Assembly (NCBI RefSeq): GCF_018381315.1
Contig: NZ_JAGZSD010000016.1
Coordinates: forward strand, 58,752-122,751
Direction of reading: 5' to 3'
DNA length: 64,000 nt
Origin: Anaerostipes sp.
GTDB lineage: Bacteria > Bacillota > Clostridia > Lachnospirales > Lachnospiraceae
Position 1 is the stretch's first letter. Each line of letters starts with the position of its first letter. A program made the position numbers and the translations under genes. Positions 45,136-54,722 of this stretch are shown here, one piece after another. Below the pieces are notes generated by a model. The model saw only the letters and a list, made by a program, of their open reading frames with translations. It did not search any database and was not told the DNA's origin.

Positions 45136-46317
45136 CTATTTTCTGCATATAAAAACCCCAGCCTGCTTTGTTATTTTCACAGCACCCTGTGCATCTATTT
45201 TCTTTTTGATAAAGTTCTTAAATTCCATATGCCGGTCATTTAATATTTCATTTTGATTCCCATGACAGGACAGGATGTAATCCAGCAGGGGCTCTGCCCT
45301 GTCAATGACCAGAGCATCCCGATATTCTTTTTTTTCTATCCCGGAGAAGTATTCGCTGAGGATTTTCTCCCCTTCTTCCAGCCCGAACATATCATAAAGG
45401 CTTACTTCCGATAAAGTGATGCGCGGATCAAATTCCTGAGCCAGCATAGTCACTTCTTTCATGTGATCTTTTCCATAAGCGCTGCAGCAGAAGATCCCGC
45501 CGCCCTTCATAACTCTGCGGATCTCCTGCAGCGCCTTTTTGAGATTGCCCACATAAAACAGCACATGATTGGCCATCACCCGGTCAAACATTTCCTCGGG
45601 AAACGGGATATCCTGGCAGTCAAATTTCTCAAACGAAAAACGGGGCCCATGAATTCCTCTCAGATTCTTTTCTGCATCAGAGAGCATTCCCTCTGAGATA
45701 TCGGATAATACAATGTTTACTCCGGAAAGTTCCTCTGTCTGTTTGTTTTTCCATATCTGTCCGTTTCCGCATCCTATTTCAAGCACTGATTCAACATTTT
45801 GAAAATCAATCAGAGAAAAAAGCCAGGGAAACCATCCCTGGGGATTTACAGAGTACCGGTCATGAAGACTGATGCGGATGTCCAGATTCGTAGAATCCTG
45901 ATACTGTTCTACCAGCACCCGCTCCATGCTTGTCATGTGAATCAGGCTGAGGATCTCGTTCCAGTCCACCTGCTTTGTCGTCTCGATCACTTTTGTAGTT
46001 TTCCTGAGCGCTTCCTCCATCAATTTCAGATGCTCTGTTTTTTTGTGGAGTAAGTCTGCCTGCATTTGGAGAGAGTTGGTGATATTCAGGGCATCATCAT
46101 TTATTGTCATATTTTTAATCTCTTCCAGAGAAAATCCAAGGTATTTCAGCGAAAGGATTTTCTGAAGTCTTAAAAAATCCTGGTCTGTATACATACGGTA
46201 ACCGGCGTCACTGCGGAAACTTGGCCTTAAAATCCCTTTTTTATCATAATACCGTATAGTCCGTATTGTTACTCTGGCTTTCCTGGCGAACTCGCCCGTC
46301 GTATAATACTGCTCCAT
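45136..46317 (-). CDS. MerR-family regulator fused to a SAM-dependent methyltransferase
   Basis: 393 residues. An N-terminal MerR winged HTH (YTTGEFARKARVTIRTIRYYDKKG, about 1-70) and a dimerisation helix (about 75-120) precede a class I methyltransferase with SAM motif I VLEIGCGNGQ (about 176-186) and motif PFPEEMFDRVMANHVL. Start ATG 46317 with GGAGGAG upstream; a longer frame to 46425 crosses a terminator and is rejected. The methyl acceptor is unknown; the domain may instead sense a ligand. Its position and the promoter at 45075-45105 suggest control of the rhamnose genes. Confidence 0.85.
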   Translation of the reverse strand: MEQYYTTGEFARKARVTIRTIRYYDKKGILRPSFRSDAGYRMYTDQDFLRLQKILSLKYLGFSLEEIKNMTINDDALNITNSLQMQADLLHKKTEHLKLMEEALRKTTKVIETTKQVDWNEILSLIHMTSMERVLVEQYQDSTNLDIRISLHDRYSVNPQGWFPWLFSLIDFQNVESVLEIGCGNGQIWKNKQTEELSGVNIVLSDISEGMLSDAEKNLRGIHGPRFSFEKFDCQDIPFPEEMFDRVMANHVLFYVGNLKKALQEIRRVMKGGGIFCCSAYGKDHMKEVTMLAQEFDPRITLSEVSLYDMFGLEEGEKILSEYFSGIEKKEYRDALVIDRAEPLLDYILSCHGNQNEILNDRHMEFKNFIKKKIDAQGAVKITKQAGVFICRK

Positions 46318-46350
46318 GAACTCCTCCATTTCTGTACAATTCCTTGCTTC

Positions 46351-46379
46351 ATTATAAAGGATATCATTTTTCTCTACAA
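46351..46379 (-). promoter_or_regulatory. Promoter of the MerR-methyltransferase gene
   Basis: Minus strand TTGTAG (46379-46374), 17-bp spacer, perfect TATAAT (46356-46351). No palindrome in the spacer, so autoregulation of the MerR type is not evident. Confidence 0.7.
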
Positions 46380-46392
46380 GGCCGCCCAAGAC

Positions 46393-46434
46393 AAAAACCC
46401 GCACAGTGTCCATGCCGTCAGACACTGTGCGGGG
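46393..46434 (-). terminator. Terminator of the HIT gene
   Basis: A 13-bp stem (CCGCACAGTGTC/GACACTGTGCGG core) with a 10-nt loop, then TTTTTG on the minus strand. It isolates the HIT gene from the MerR gene. Confidence 0.9.
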
Positions 46435-46447
46435 CTTCGTTTTTCTT

Positions 46448-46885
46448 CTACATATTTAATTCTTTTTTCAGCTTAGCGATCATCTCTCCGTACTCTTCTT
46501 CTGTCAGGAATTTCGGTTCCTCATTCCCGATGGCAAAAGAGCCTCCAAACTCGAAACCGCCTTCATACTTGGGAACAAGATGAAAGTGGAGGTGAGGAAG
46601 CTTGTCCCCATAGGCGCCGTAATTGATCTTTGTACATCCCCAAAGCTTTTTAACAGCTTTTGCTGCAGCTGCCACATCGTCTATGTAATCATGTCTCTGC
46701 TTCGGCTCCAGATCAAACAGCTCACTTTTGTGTTCCGGGACTGCCACCACACAGCGTCCCAAATGCGCCTGGTCTTTGAACAAATATAAAATGCCTTCCT
46801 TCATCTTTCCCACTTCGATCATAAGATCTTTTCTTCCCTGATGATCCGGATCACAATAAAAACAACCTTTTTCTTTTACTGACAT
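46448..46885 (-). CDS. HIT-family nucleotide hydrolase/transferase
   Basis: 145 residues. The histidine triad is HLHFHLVP, near residues 98-105. The N-terminal CFYCDPDH may bind zinc, as in other HIT proteins. These enzymes hydrolyse nucleoside phosphoramidates or dinucleotides. RBS GAGGAG. It has its own terminator. The 46886-46999 gap upstream is AT-rich without a promoter I would stand by. Confidence 0.88.
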   Translation of the reverse strand: MSVKEKGCFYCDPDHQGRKDLMIEVGKMKEGILYLFKDQAHLGRCVVAVPEHKSELFDLEPKQRHDYIDDVAAAAKAVKKLWGCTKINYGAYGDKLPHLHFHLVPKYEGGFEFGGSFAIGNEEPKFLTEEEYGEMIAKLKKELNM

Positions 46886-46999
46886 AACGTTCTCCTCTTG
46901 ATTATAATTTGATAATATTATGGGTATATTATATTACTTTCATGATTATAATTCCAGTGCTTTTCATCAAAATATAATTTTCAGGATCGGTTACGATTC

Positions 47000-47614
47000 T
47001 CAGGCCTGTGCTGTCTCTTTAAGAAAGTCTTCAATCATAAACATATTCATACTGTCCGTTACCTTTTTCCGGTTTGTCTTCCATACAGAAAAATAAATTT
47101 CATCCAGCGTAAACAAGTCCATTTTTCCCAGCAGTTTTGATGTGTCTGCTTTCAGGCTGAAGGCATATTCCAGTTCTTTTTCCTTTGTACCGTCCTCTTT
47201 TTTTGCTGAACGGTAATAGAGAAATGCCTGCTGTACATAGATGCGGATAGACATAGGATCAAAACCTCCCTTAGTTTTATCCGGATCGCTCATTCCGCTG
47301 ACTGTGCTGTTCAGCTGAGTTTCCATACTCTTAATTTCAGGGTCATCATCTTTTGCTCCCATCAGCTTCTTAACTTCTTCTACCATCTCCTGCACGGTCA
47401 TTCCCTCCTGTCCGGCAGAATCTGTCGGTGACAGCAGAAGCATCATCACATCCCCGTCTTTTTCAAGTGCTGCAACAAAATGATTTTTCAAAAGGGTAAA
47501 TTTAACCCCTGCATTGATCCGCACAGGAATTGACACCTCTGTGCCTGCTGCTGTGGTGACTGAGCCTTCTTGTTCCGGCACAACCTCTGTTTTTGGTTCT
47601 TTTGTCTCTGGCAT
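47000..47614 (-). CDS. Hypothetical acidic protein, last gene of the DUF6603/Hint cluster
   Basis: 204 residues, not recognised. A charged Glu/Pro/Thr-rich N-terminus (about 1-25) precedes a compact α/β-looking domain (SIPVRINAGVKFTLLKNHFV, then helices with MVEEVKKLMGAKDDD). The C-terminal part has LDEIYFSVWKTNRKK. No signal peptide or membrane segment. RBS AAAGGAGA, 19 bp after the Hint gene, so same operon. No clear terminator follows. It could be a chaperone, immunity or structural partner; the sequence gives no way to choose. Confidence 0.7.
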   Translation of the reverse strand: MPETKEPKTEVVPEQEGSVTTAAGTEVSIPVRINAGVKFTLLKNHFVAALEKDGDVMMLLLSPTDSAGQEGMTVQEMVEEVKKLMGAKDDDPEIKSMETQLNSTVSGMSDPDKTKGGFDPMSIRIYVQQAFLYYRSAKKEDGTKEKELEYAFSLKADTSKLLGKMDLFTLDEIYFSVWKTNRKKVTDSMNMFMIEDFLKETAQA

Positions 47615-47633
47615 AATGTTTCTCCTTTCTTAT

Positions 47634-49193
47634 TTATAATAAATTTTTAAACTTCTCCAGCTCATCTAAAATATCCTGCGGCAGACCCGGTTCCGGTTCA
47701 GCCAGGCTGTTCTGCATACCGAAATCTCCTACAAAAAAACCGTTGGCCAGGAATCCTTCTCCATGTTCAAGTTCCAATGAACAGACCTGATCATAGTAAG
47801 GCTCATCGTAAATCTCATCCACTTTACAGTACCGATCTTCTTCCATACAAATCTGGTCTGACTCTGTGACCTGCCTCGCCTGTTTCCACCCGCCTTTTGT
47901 CATGACCGGATGATCCATTGTCATCTTGATGGTCTTTCCTCCTGCGCTGATAAATTTGAGGATTTCTTCCCTTCCTGTATAAATATTGATGACCTTTTCA
48001 TATGCCCCGTCTGCAGAGGCAACACAGTCTCCGATCTTTACATCACATATCTGAATCCATCCCCTGTCCTTTGTCTGCACCTCTGCCGTTTTTTCCAGAC
48101 AGCCCCACAGCAGGTGCATGCATGGGATCTCCACAGTGTTTCCTCCCTCATATTTTTTTGGCACCAGCTGGCTGTCCATCTCCAACGGATACCAGCTGCC
48201 GTCCGTGCACTTAAATTCAATATCCAGAGACAGATAAAAATCATCATCTCCCCATGTTCCGTCTTTTTCAATAAAACTATTCCAGTACTGAGGGAAAATC
48301 AGTACATATCCCCCGGATGACTTTTCATTTACCTGCGGGTACGGATATGGTTTGTCGTATCCAGGATTCCGGTTCATAGATGCGTCATCCCACTGGGATG
48401 CCGGCATCATTTTAATATTGCTGAAATTGTTAAATTGAACAGTGGAATGTCTGGAACTGTAAATATACACACTGCCTCTGACTTCCGGATTCTGTGCAGG
48501 CTGCATGCCCGGATCCAGCTCAAACTGCATTGCAATAGGAAGATATACACAAAAGTTATTATTTACCCTGTCAGGCTCCTTGTAAAAGTAATCGGCCAGT
48601 TTTCCCTCGTCCCTTCTCCAGTAAACAATATCAATCTTGTTCTTTCCAGATCTGCTGACCGGATGGACCACCTTCCCTTTACCGATAATGTCGATCCCAA
48701 CACTGCTCAGCGTATTTTGCTGCATTTCTCCCATTTTCATCATCTGGCCAAAGATCGGAAGTCTTATGACATAGTTTATTTTTGCATCAATGCCGTCCAG
48801 ATCACTCTGCTCCATGCTGATCTCTTCATCAATAATCAGAAAGCTGAACTGTTGAATGGCATAGGTAAACGTCCACGATCTCCCCCGCCGGTTCCGGATG
48901 GTCATCTCCGCCATCATATACTGCGGGCAGCCTGATTTATGAATCCTTCCTTTCACTTTCAAGAGTTTTGTCTCCGGCTGATAACAGAGTTTTAACTTCT
49001 CGTAATCCTCCCATCCCCCGAAATTGATTTCCTGCCTGGATGCCTTTCTCAATGCTTTTGCCTTTGCATCCTTCTTCTGCGCTGCTGCCATATCCTCATA
49101 CAGCGCAGGAAGTTCTTCTCTTAGTTTCTGTTCTCCTCCAAACATACTGTCAAGGATCTCTTTTTCTTTACTGCTGAAAAGTTCTGCCTGCAT
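47634..49193 (-). CDS. Protein with a C-terminal-proximal Hint (intein-like) domain
   Basis: 519 residues. Residues 1-364 are an unrecognised, mostly β-rich domain. A Hint domain of about 129 residues follows. It opens at the nucleophile Cys of LLWGCLEK (about C365), has the GDCVASADG block and the TMDHPVMTKGGW block with the conserved His, and ends ANGFFVGDFGMQN-S (about N493/S494). A 25-residue tail, SLAEPEPGLPQDILDELEK..., remains. The terminal Asn followed by Ser is as in inteins, but the usual penultimate His is Gln. Self-cleavage or splicing is therefore predicted, not certain. No endonuclease insert. RBS AAAGGGGA. Confidence 0.8.
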   Translation of the reverse strand: MQAELFSSKEKEILDSMFGGEQKLREELPALYEDMAAAQKKDAKAKALRKASRQEINFGGWEDYEKLKLCYQPETKLLKVKGRIHKSGCPQYMMAEMTIRNRRGRSWTFTYAIQQFSFLIIDEEISMEQSDLDGIDAKINYVIRLPIFGQMMKMGEMQQNTLSSVGIDIIGKGKVVHPVSRSGKNKIDIVYWRRDEGKLADYFYKEPDRVNNNFCVYLPIAMQFELDPGMQPAQNPEVRGSVYIYSSRHSTVQFNNFSNIKMMPASQWDDASMNRNPGYDKPYPYPQVNEKSSGGYVLIFPQYWNSFIEKDGTWGDDDFYLSLDIEFKCTDGSWYPLEMDSQLVPKKYEGGNTVEIPCMHLLWGCLEKTAEVQTKDRGWIQICDVKIGDCVASADGAYEKVINIYTGREEILKFISAGGKTIKMTMDHPVMTKGGWKQARQVTESDQICMEEDRYCKVDEIYDEPYYDQVCSLELEHGEGFLANGFFVGDFGMQNSLAEPEPGLPQDILDELEKFKNLL

Positions 49194-49244
49194 AACATTC
49201 CCCTTTCTTTTTCATACTTGTCTGTCTGCGTTCCGCCAAACCCC

Positions 49245-50012
49245 TCACTTTATTTCAAACGGATAAACCTCTTTAAAATCAATTTCCCCCTTTTCTCCTG
49301 CATCACACCGGATGGACAGAGTCACGATTTTTTCTCCCGTTCTGGAAAAAGATGCATGTCCTGAAGCGCTTTTATCAAATGTGTTTCCCTGATCTGAGGC
49401 TTCAATGATCACGTCCTTTCCGTCATTGTTCTCAACCCTCCATGAAAGCTCATACTGCTGCCGGCCCCCATTCTGCATCAGCACATACTTAAGCCTCGTA
49501 AGTTCCAAGGCATCTTTTCTTCCGGCCTTTACTGTCTTTTCGTCAAATTGAATCTCCTGTCTGCCGGACAGGACGTCATATCTGTATGTACTGTATTGAT
49601 GATTTAGGATCTGCGAATAGGACGCGCCCTCCACTCTTCCGATCCCGTGATCCAGATATCCAAATCCGGTTTTGGCAAGATCAAATACAAACTTAGTCTC
49701 AGTCTCGGCCGCCGTGGGTCCCAAAGGGGATACGTCCACTGCCTTTACAGCTTCCCCTCCGCTTACATTTACCTGAATTTTTTTCTGTACAGTCTCATTG
49801 CATGTGCCCTTTCCTGCCCGTAAAATAAAAGTCATGGTCTCATAAATACAGACCTCTAATTCTCCGTCTTTATCCATGTTCCAGTTGTATGGATAAATCA
49901 CACAGAAATCACAGTCAGCGCAGTTCCACTGAAGCTTCAGAAGTTCCCCCGCTGCCGCTTCATATGTCTTTCCTTCCTCTGTTCCATTAATCTTAAATGA
50001 GTGAATTTCCAT
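49245..50012 (-). CDS. Hypothetical protein with N-terminal Ig-like domain
   Basis: 255 residues. The first ~90 residues read as an Ig/FN3-like β-sandwich (FKINGTEEGKTYEAAAGELLKLQW, then TMTFILRAGKG). The remainder is unrecognised, with GFGYLDHGIGRVEGASYSQI. No signal peptide. It shares the Ig-like style with the protein at 50028, 15 bp upstream, suggesting paralogous or stacked structural parts. RBS AAAGGGGGG. Confidence 0.7.
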   Translation of the reverse strand: MEIHSFKINGTEEGKTYEAAAGELLKLQWNCADCDFCVIYPYNWNMDKDGELEVCIYETMTFILRAGKGTCNETVQKKIQVNVSGGEAVKAVDVSPLGPTAAETETKFVFDLAKTGFGYLDHGIGRVEGASYSQILNHQYSTYRYDVLSGRQEIQFDEKTVKAGRKDALELTRLKYVLMQNGGRQQYELSWRVENNDGKDVIIEASDQGNTFDKSASGHASFSRTGEKIVTLSIRCDAGEKGEIDFKEVYPFEIK

Positions 50013-50027
50013 GGCACCCCCCTTTCC

Positions 50028-51308
50028 TTAAATGGTTATTTCGTAATCCTTAGACGCGCCGTCCCCAAACAGCTCCACATACATGGTCATCAGGATATTT
50101 TCTCCTGCTCCCGACGGTTCCGTACCTGTCAGTATCTGCTGCCAGCATCCCCTGGTTTCCAGGCTTTCACCTCCTTTGATATCATAAAGTTCATTCCGTT
50201 CCCTGTCCTGATAAACAATACGGATAGCTTTGGCAACATCCTCCCTCTCAAGTTCAAAAAGCTGCCAGGATACGTCCAGAAGCTGAAAACCTTTATAAAA
50301 CGTAATCGTCTTCTGAAAATGGACTACATCCGTACATTCCTCTTCCGTTCCGTAGTACACATAACTTTTAACAGAAGTATTTTTTCCCTCTGCATTCATT
50401 ACAATCGGCTCTCCTTTTGAATATTCAAAGAGATCCTTTTCACCGCTGGAAAACTGGGTTAATACCCCGTTTATTTTGATATTTTTTCCGCAGCAGACGT
50501 CCCAGTGCAGTTTCTTCTGCTCATAATCTACTAAAAACTGCCTGAGAAAAAGCGGGACCACCTGAATCATTGTTTCTCTGCTGTCCTCTTTATCACCGTT
50601 AAAGGCCTTCAGGATATATTCTGTAGACCTGGAGACCGTGACTTCCATACTGCTCTGGGACGATTCCAGTTCCTGTTCTTTTCCCCCATAACAAAGCAGT
50701 ATCTTCTCTGCATTTTCTGCACGCCACTTTAAGGTTACTTTTTCTCCTTTCAGGGCGGAGCCTGACTCCGGATAAAAATCCAGGATCCGTACAGAATGGC
50801 TCTGTTCTTTTACAATCTCCAGCCCGTATTCCTGATTCTCTTCTTCCATATCCTCCACACTGCACGAAATGGTACAGGTTCCTTCCGCAGCAGTGGTAAC
50901 TACATTTTCCATAGAAAGATTCATAATTAGATGATCCTTCATTTCCCAGGCTGCTCCGGGAGCCAATGCATAGACCAGCGCCTCTCCTTCCTTATATCGG
51001 CAGACATACCAGCCGATGTTTGGGTTTTCTTTTTTTTGATATCGAAGGTTTCTGAATTCTTCTTTGGATAATTCCAAAACGGACCAGCCGTCTACTTTAA
51101 ATTCAATCTGTTTCAGGTTCCCATATTCCGCAAAATCAGTACTTTTCTTTCCTGCCGGAAATGAAAATTTAATCCGGCTGATTTCCGGTTCCTCATCCAG
51201 ATCATAGGTCACCTTGATCTTTAACTGATTTTTGACCGGAGATCCCTGACTGTCAGAAATAATCAGCTTATTTTCTCCCTCAGTCTTAAACGTAAATATC
51301 CCTTCCAT
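50028..51308 (-). CDS. Hypothetical protein with Ig-like domain
   Basis: 426 residues. The start is ATG 51308 with AAAGGGGTGA upstream, 5 bp after the preceding stop. Residues ~1-175 form a β-rich domain. A clear Ig-like module at about 180-255 has the pattern ILDFYPESGSALKGEKVTLKW ... STEYILKAFNG. The C-terminal ~170 residues include LRQFLVDYEQKKLHWDV and QLLDVSWQLFE, unrecognised. No export signal. Belongs to the DUF6603/Hint operon. Confidence 0.72.
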   Translation of the reverse strand: MEGIFTFKTEGENKLIISDSQGSPVKNQLKIKVTYDLDEEPEISRIKFSFPAGKKSTDFAEYGNLKQIEFKVDGWSVLELSKEEFRNLRYQKKENPNIGWYVCRYKEGEALVYALAPGAAWEMKDHLIMNLSMENVVTTAAEGTCTISCSVEDMEEENQEYGLEIVKEQSHSVRILDFYPESGSALKGEKVTLKWRAENAEKILLCYGGKEQELESSQSSMEVTVSRSTEYILKAFNGDKEDSRETMIQVVPLFLRQFLVDYEQKKLHWDVCCGKNIKINGVLTQFSSGEKDLFEYSKGEPIVMNAEGKNTSVKSYVYYGTEEECTDVVHFQKTITFYKGFQLLDVSWQLFELEREDVAKAIRIVYQDRERNELYDIKGGESLETRGCWQQILTGTEPSGAGENILMTMYVELFGDGASKDYEITI

Positions 51309-51313
51309 TACTT

Positions 51314-54300
51314 TCACCCCTTTTCTTCTGCTCCGGCTCTTAACAAGAGCCAGCCTTCCCTGATCTGCTTCCATTCCTCTTCCTGGTCTGTATCCATCCA
51401 CGGCGGTTTGATATCTGTTTCTTCTGTTCCTTCCCCCGGTCTTTCAAAGGATAAAAAACTCCATTCTTTTTCCATGGCCTTCGGAAGGAACACCTGAAGC
51501 TGGCTTTTGGGCGTAATCAACGGCCCGTAATAAAGCGTAAGATAAATATTCTTGAGCGCTCTCTCCGTCCATGCTTCTGAAAGCTTCATCTCCCTGACCG
51601 GAAGCAGCCCTGCCGTCATACTGATTTTTCCTGAAGGATGAAACAAAACGGTAAGATTTACGGGGGATTCTGTCTTAGCTGCCTTCACACTCAACGTTGT
51701 TTTTTCATCCATATATGGTACTGTCCGGTCTCCTTTTTGTTTTCTCCCGCACCTGTGGAATACGCCAAACCCTTCTCCGTCTCCGTGCAGATAAAAACCT
51801 GCTGTTCCGTCTGTCTGGCGTACCTCATCTCCAATGCGCAGAGGAACCTTAAGCTGGTTAAGCAGCGGTTCCTTCCTGTCACTTTCACTGTAAAACATCG
51901 GCATTGGCGGCGATCCTTTCACATCCAGCTTCACACTGATTCCTGCCAGCGCCAGCGGCCTGCCCAGATAAGCCAGTACCTCATCCTGTGCGGTGCTCCC
52001 GCCGGACCGGCTTGTCCACATACTCTCATCCAAAGATTTCAGAAATTCATACAGCGTTGCCGGTTCCTCCCGGCATGCCTTTAAAAGCCCCTCTGCAAAA
52101 CCTTTCAGCCTATGGCCCATTCCGGCAAGAATATCTTCCTCCTTCTTTGTCTGCCCCGGCGGATTTCTCAGAGATACTTCATATATGCCGCTTCCGTCCA
52201 TCTTTGCCACGTTTTGAATACTGCCTGCCATGGACCCGTCCGGGTGGTAAATATGGAGACAGGAGTCCAAAAGATTTACCCAGATCCAGCCATAAACCGG
52301 TGATACTTCTTCCCCTTCCTTCATTTCCTCCATAACCCACCTGCTCTGGATACGCAATGGCGCGAGAATCCTTGGCCTCAGCAAAAATCTCGGAGCCGGA
52401 TTTTCCTTCCCCATGCGAAGATTTTCAGGCAGAATCACGTCCCCCATATCATACTTTTTTACTCTGCCGAAGCTGTCGATCACCCGGATGCGGTCAATCC
52501 GTCCCGCTCCGGCCCTGATAGGGTAAAATGATTCCAGAGGCTTTTTCTGATTTTCCTTGATTTTAGACTGGTTCGTGTCTTCATAGAGATCCAGCCCTTC
52601 TGCTGCCCGGGACGCTATGGCCGTGATCTCCGGATCCAGTTTCTTGTTCATCCACGGAGCCACTGTCATGCTTTCTTTTCTTGTAACCAGCTTGTCATGA
52701 AAGCCGTCCAGGGTCTGGGATAAAACTTTCATTGCCGCAATCTTTTGGCTCATATCTTTGTAGGAATCATCTGACAGATAACTGCCGAACATTCCGGACA
52801 GATGATCAGACCCGTAAGGCGACAAAATACATCTTCCGGTAAAAGCCTCGAAATATTCTTCGTCTATTCCCGGTCCCTCATACTCATAATCCGTCTCCTT
52901 AAGACTCCAGCTTTTCAGATTTACCCTGTCCTTTCTTATATTCGGGTCCGGATAATATTTCATGCTCCACTCCAAAATCAAAGGGTTCCAGGAAGGTTCC
53001 CACACATAATTTCCTATAGAGCTTGGCAGACTGCCTCCGTTTAGGTTTTCATGCACAGAAAGGCAGTCTTCTATCTGAACAACTGCATGGGACATAAGCC
53101 TTGCATCCTGCGGTTTCCCGTAACGCCTGAGCAGGGAACGGGCCGTATAAAAAATACACCCCTCTGCAGTCAGCACACCTTCCTCCACAAGTTCCTCCAA
53201 AACCTCTTCTTTTATGTGCTGTGTTCCGGCCAAAAATTCCCGGCCTGAAACCTTTACTTCCTCCCCCTGCGTCACTCCCGGAATCCTGACAGACACCTGA
53301 CGGATGATCTGGTCTCTGGTCCGCTCAGGAATCTTTCCGTCAGTCTTATAACTTTCCAGGCGTTTATAAATGCTGCTCTGATCTGCCCCTTCCAGAAGAA
53401 ACGTCAAGTCCCTTGGCTTCCAGTATCTTTCCCCGGCTGTCTCAAGCAGTGACTCTTCTTCCTCTAAAAGAGCGCTAAGCTTATTTGTCCTGTACTGTTC
53501 CCGTTCATATTCCTTCTTTCTGTCAGCTTCCAGACAGCTGATCTCACCCAGCCTGGCCGCAATTCCATTTTTCGCATCCTCCAGGAATTCACGGCTCATT
53601 GCATACTTCCGCCAGAGCAAAAAGATTTCCCTGCGTTTTTCTTTGATCTGTTCTTCATATTCCTGCCGGCATTGTCTGCATTCGGAGATCTCTTCCAAAA
53701 GCTCCTGCCTCTTTTTCAGGTATTCTGCATCCTTTCCCTGAATCTTCAGCTTCTCAACAGACTGCTCCGGGGAAAACTGGTGCTGCTTGATCTTTTTTTC
53801 TGCTTCCAGTGCGCCGTCAAGCTTCTCCCACTCAGAAAGGGTACCGAAAAACAAATGTTCCAGCACCTTTTCCATTTCCGGCTGCTTCAAATAGTAACTG
53901 CAGAGTGCTGCCGCAGCTTCCTCCAGAGAATTTCCCACAGCTGCATTAGGCATATTTGTCCCCTCCGGCATTCCGGTTTCATACCGGCCGTCAGGTCCTG
54001 TCCATTTGATGCCGGTTATAATTCCATGACATACCGTATGATCTTCCGGGTTCTCATTCTCTGTCCAGCCGGATACCATATAGGTAAGCCTGGCAAAATC
54101 AGCTGTCCCTTTTCTGATCTCAAGATCCAAAAGGCTGTCATAACAGCCCAGGACATTTTTACATTCCGGATAGTATCCGCTGAAATGGGGTTTTCCTGTA
54201 CTGACTGCAGATAAATGTGGGAGATGTTCTCTCTCAGAAGTGATTACCCCGTCGTAGTCTCTCATTTTTCCCAGAAACCTGTAAGGTTTTTTTACATCAT

Positions 54301-54721
54301 CCCATCCGATGGAAGAAAACTGCTTATCACTGTCGGGATAATCCAGCAGAAGATCACTCTCTAATATCCAGTTTTTCCGCAGAAGGACCGGTTCCTTTCC
54401 TTCTCTTTCCACCACAGCGATCCTGGTTACAGACCATCGGTTTGGAAAATCTGGATATAGAATATCTCCGCCCTCTTCTTTCTGGCTTCCGTGGGTAAAT
54501 TCCTCCGGAAGAATGAAGTGCAGATGAACTCCCGGTTCCTCCTGGCTGCTCATGCCGGTAAATGTTCTGCTCTGCAGATCATCTCCTGTGGGAACTGAAA
54601 TCAAAGTCCTGTAATTTTCATTGATATTGGCCATAGGGACGTCTCTCCCTGTGCCGAACAAAGCGGCCTCCACATGGATTGGAAGGAGGCGCACATCTCT
54701 AAGGTTGTCTGAAATCCTCAA
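51314..54721 (-). CDS. Large conserved hypothetical protein (1135 residues) with central coiled coil
   Basis: Starts at TTG 54721, 7 nt behind GGGAGG and 1 bp after the preceding stop; no ATG fits better. The N-terminal ~300 residues contain GVHLHFILPEEFTHG and FPNRWSVTRIAVVE. A long Glu/Lys/Arg-rich coiled coil spans about residues 305-425. The C-terminal half has YVWEPSWNPLILEWSMKYYP and LSGMFGSYLSDD. From memory, proteins with HLHWxLP and PNRW blocks occur in actinobacteria and proteobacteria inside similar gene clusters, without an assigned function. No signal peptide, no membrane segment. A scaffold or structural part is a guess. Confidence 0.75.
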   Translation of the reverse strand: MRISDNLRDVRLLPIHVEAALFGTGRDVPMANINENYRTLISVPTGDDLQSRTFTGMSSQEEPGVHLHFILPEEFTHGSQKEEGGDILYPDFPNRWSVTRIAVVEREGKEPVLLRKNWILESDLLLDYPDSDKQFSSIGWDDVKKPYRFLGKMRDYDGVITSEREHLPHLSAVSTGKPHFSGYYPECKNVLGCYDSLLDLEIRKGTADFARLTYMVSGWTENENPEDHTVCHGIITGIKWTGPDGRYETGMPEGTNMPNAAVGNSLEEAAAALCSYYLKQPEMEKVLEHLFFGTLSEWEKLDGALEAEKKIKQHQFSPEQSVEKLKIQGKDAEYLKKRQELLEEISECRQCRQEYEEQIKEKRREIFLLWRKYAMSREFLEDAKNGIAARLGEISCLEADRKKEYEREQYRTNKLSALLEEEESLLETAGERYWKPRDLTFLLEGADQSSIYKRLESYKTDGKIPERTRDQIIRQVSVRIPGVTQGEEVKVSGREFLAGTQHIKEEVLEELVEEGVLTAEGCIFYTARSLLRRYGKPQDARLMSHAVVQIEDCLSVHENLNGGSLPSSIGNYVWEPSWNPLILEWSMKYYPDPNIRKDRVNLKSWSLKETDYEYEGPGIDEEYFEAFTGRCILSPYGSDHLSGMFGSYLSDDSYKDMSQKIAAMKVLSQTLDGFHDKLVTRKESMTVAPWMNKKLDPEITAIASRAAEGLDLYEDTNQSKIKENQKKPLESFYPIRAGAGRIDRIRVIDSFGRVKKYDMGDVILPENLRMGKENPAPRFLLRPRILAPLRIQSRWVMEEMKEGEEVSPVYGWIWVNLLDSCLHIYHPDGSMAGSIQNVAKMDGSGIYEVSLRNPPGQTKKEEDILAGMGHRLKGFAEGLLKACREEPATLYEFLKSLDESMWTSRSGGSTAQDEVLAYLGRPLALAGISVKLDVKGSPPMPMFYSESDRKEPLLNQLKVPLRIGDEVRQTDGTAGFYLHGDGEGFGVFHRCGRKQKGDRTVPYMDEKTTLSVKAAKTESPVNLTVLFHPSGKISMTAGLLPVREMKLSEAWTERALKNIYLTLYYGPLITPKSQLQVFLPKAMEKEWSFLSFERPGEGTEETDIKPPWMDTDQEEEWKQIREGWLLLRAGAEEKG

Positions 54722-54722
54722 C

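Noticed and set aside
46318..46425. 36-residue upstream extension of the MerR fusion
   Set aside because: It crosses the HIT terminator and the MerR promoter; the MerR family starts at the ATG behind GGAGGAG.
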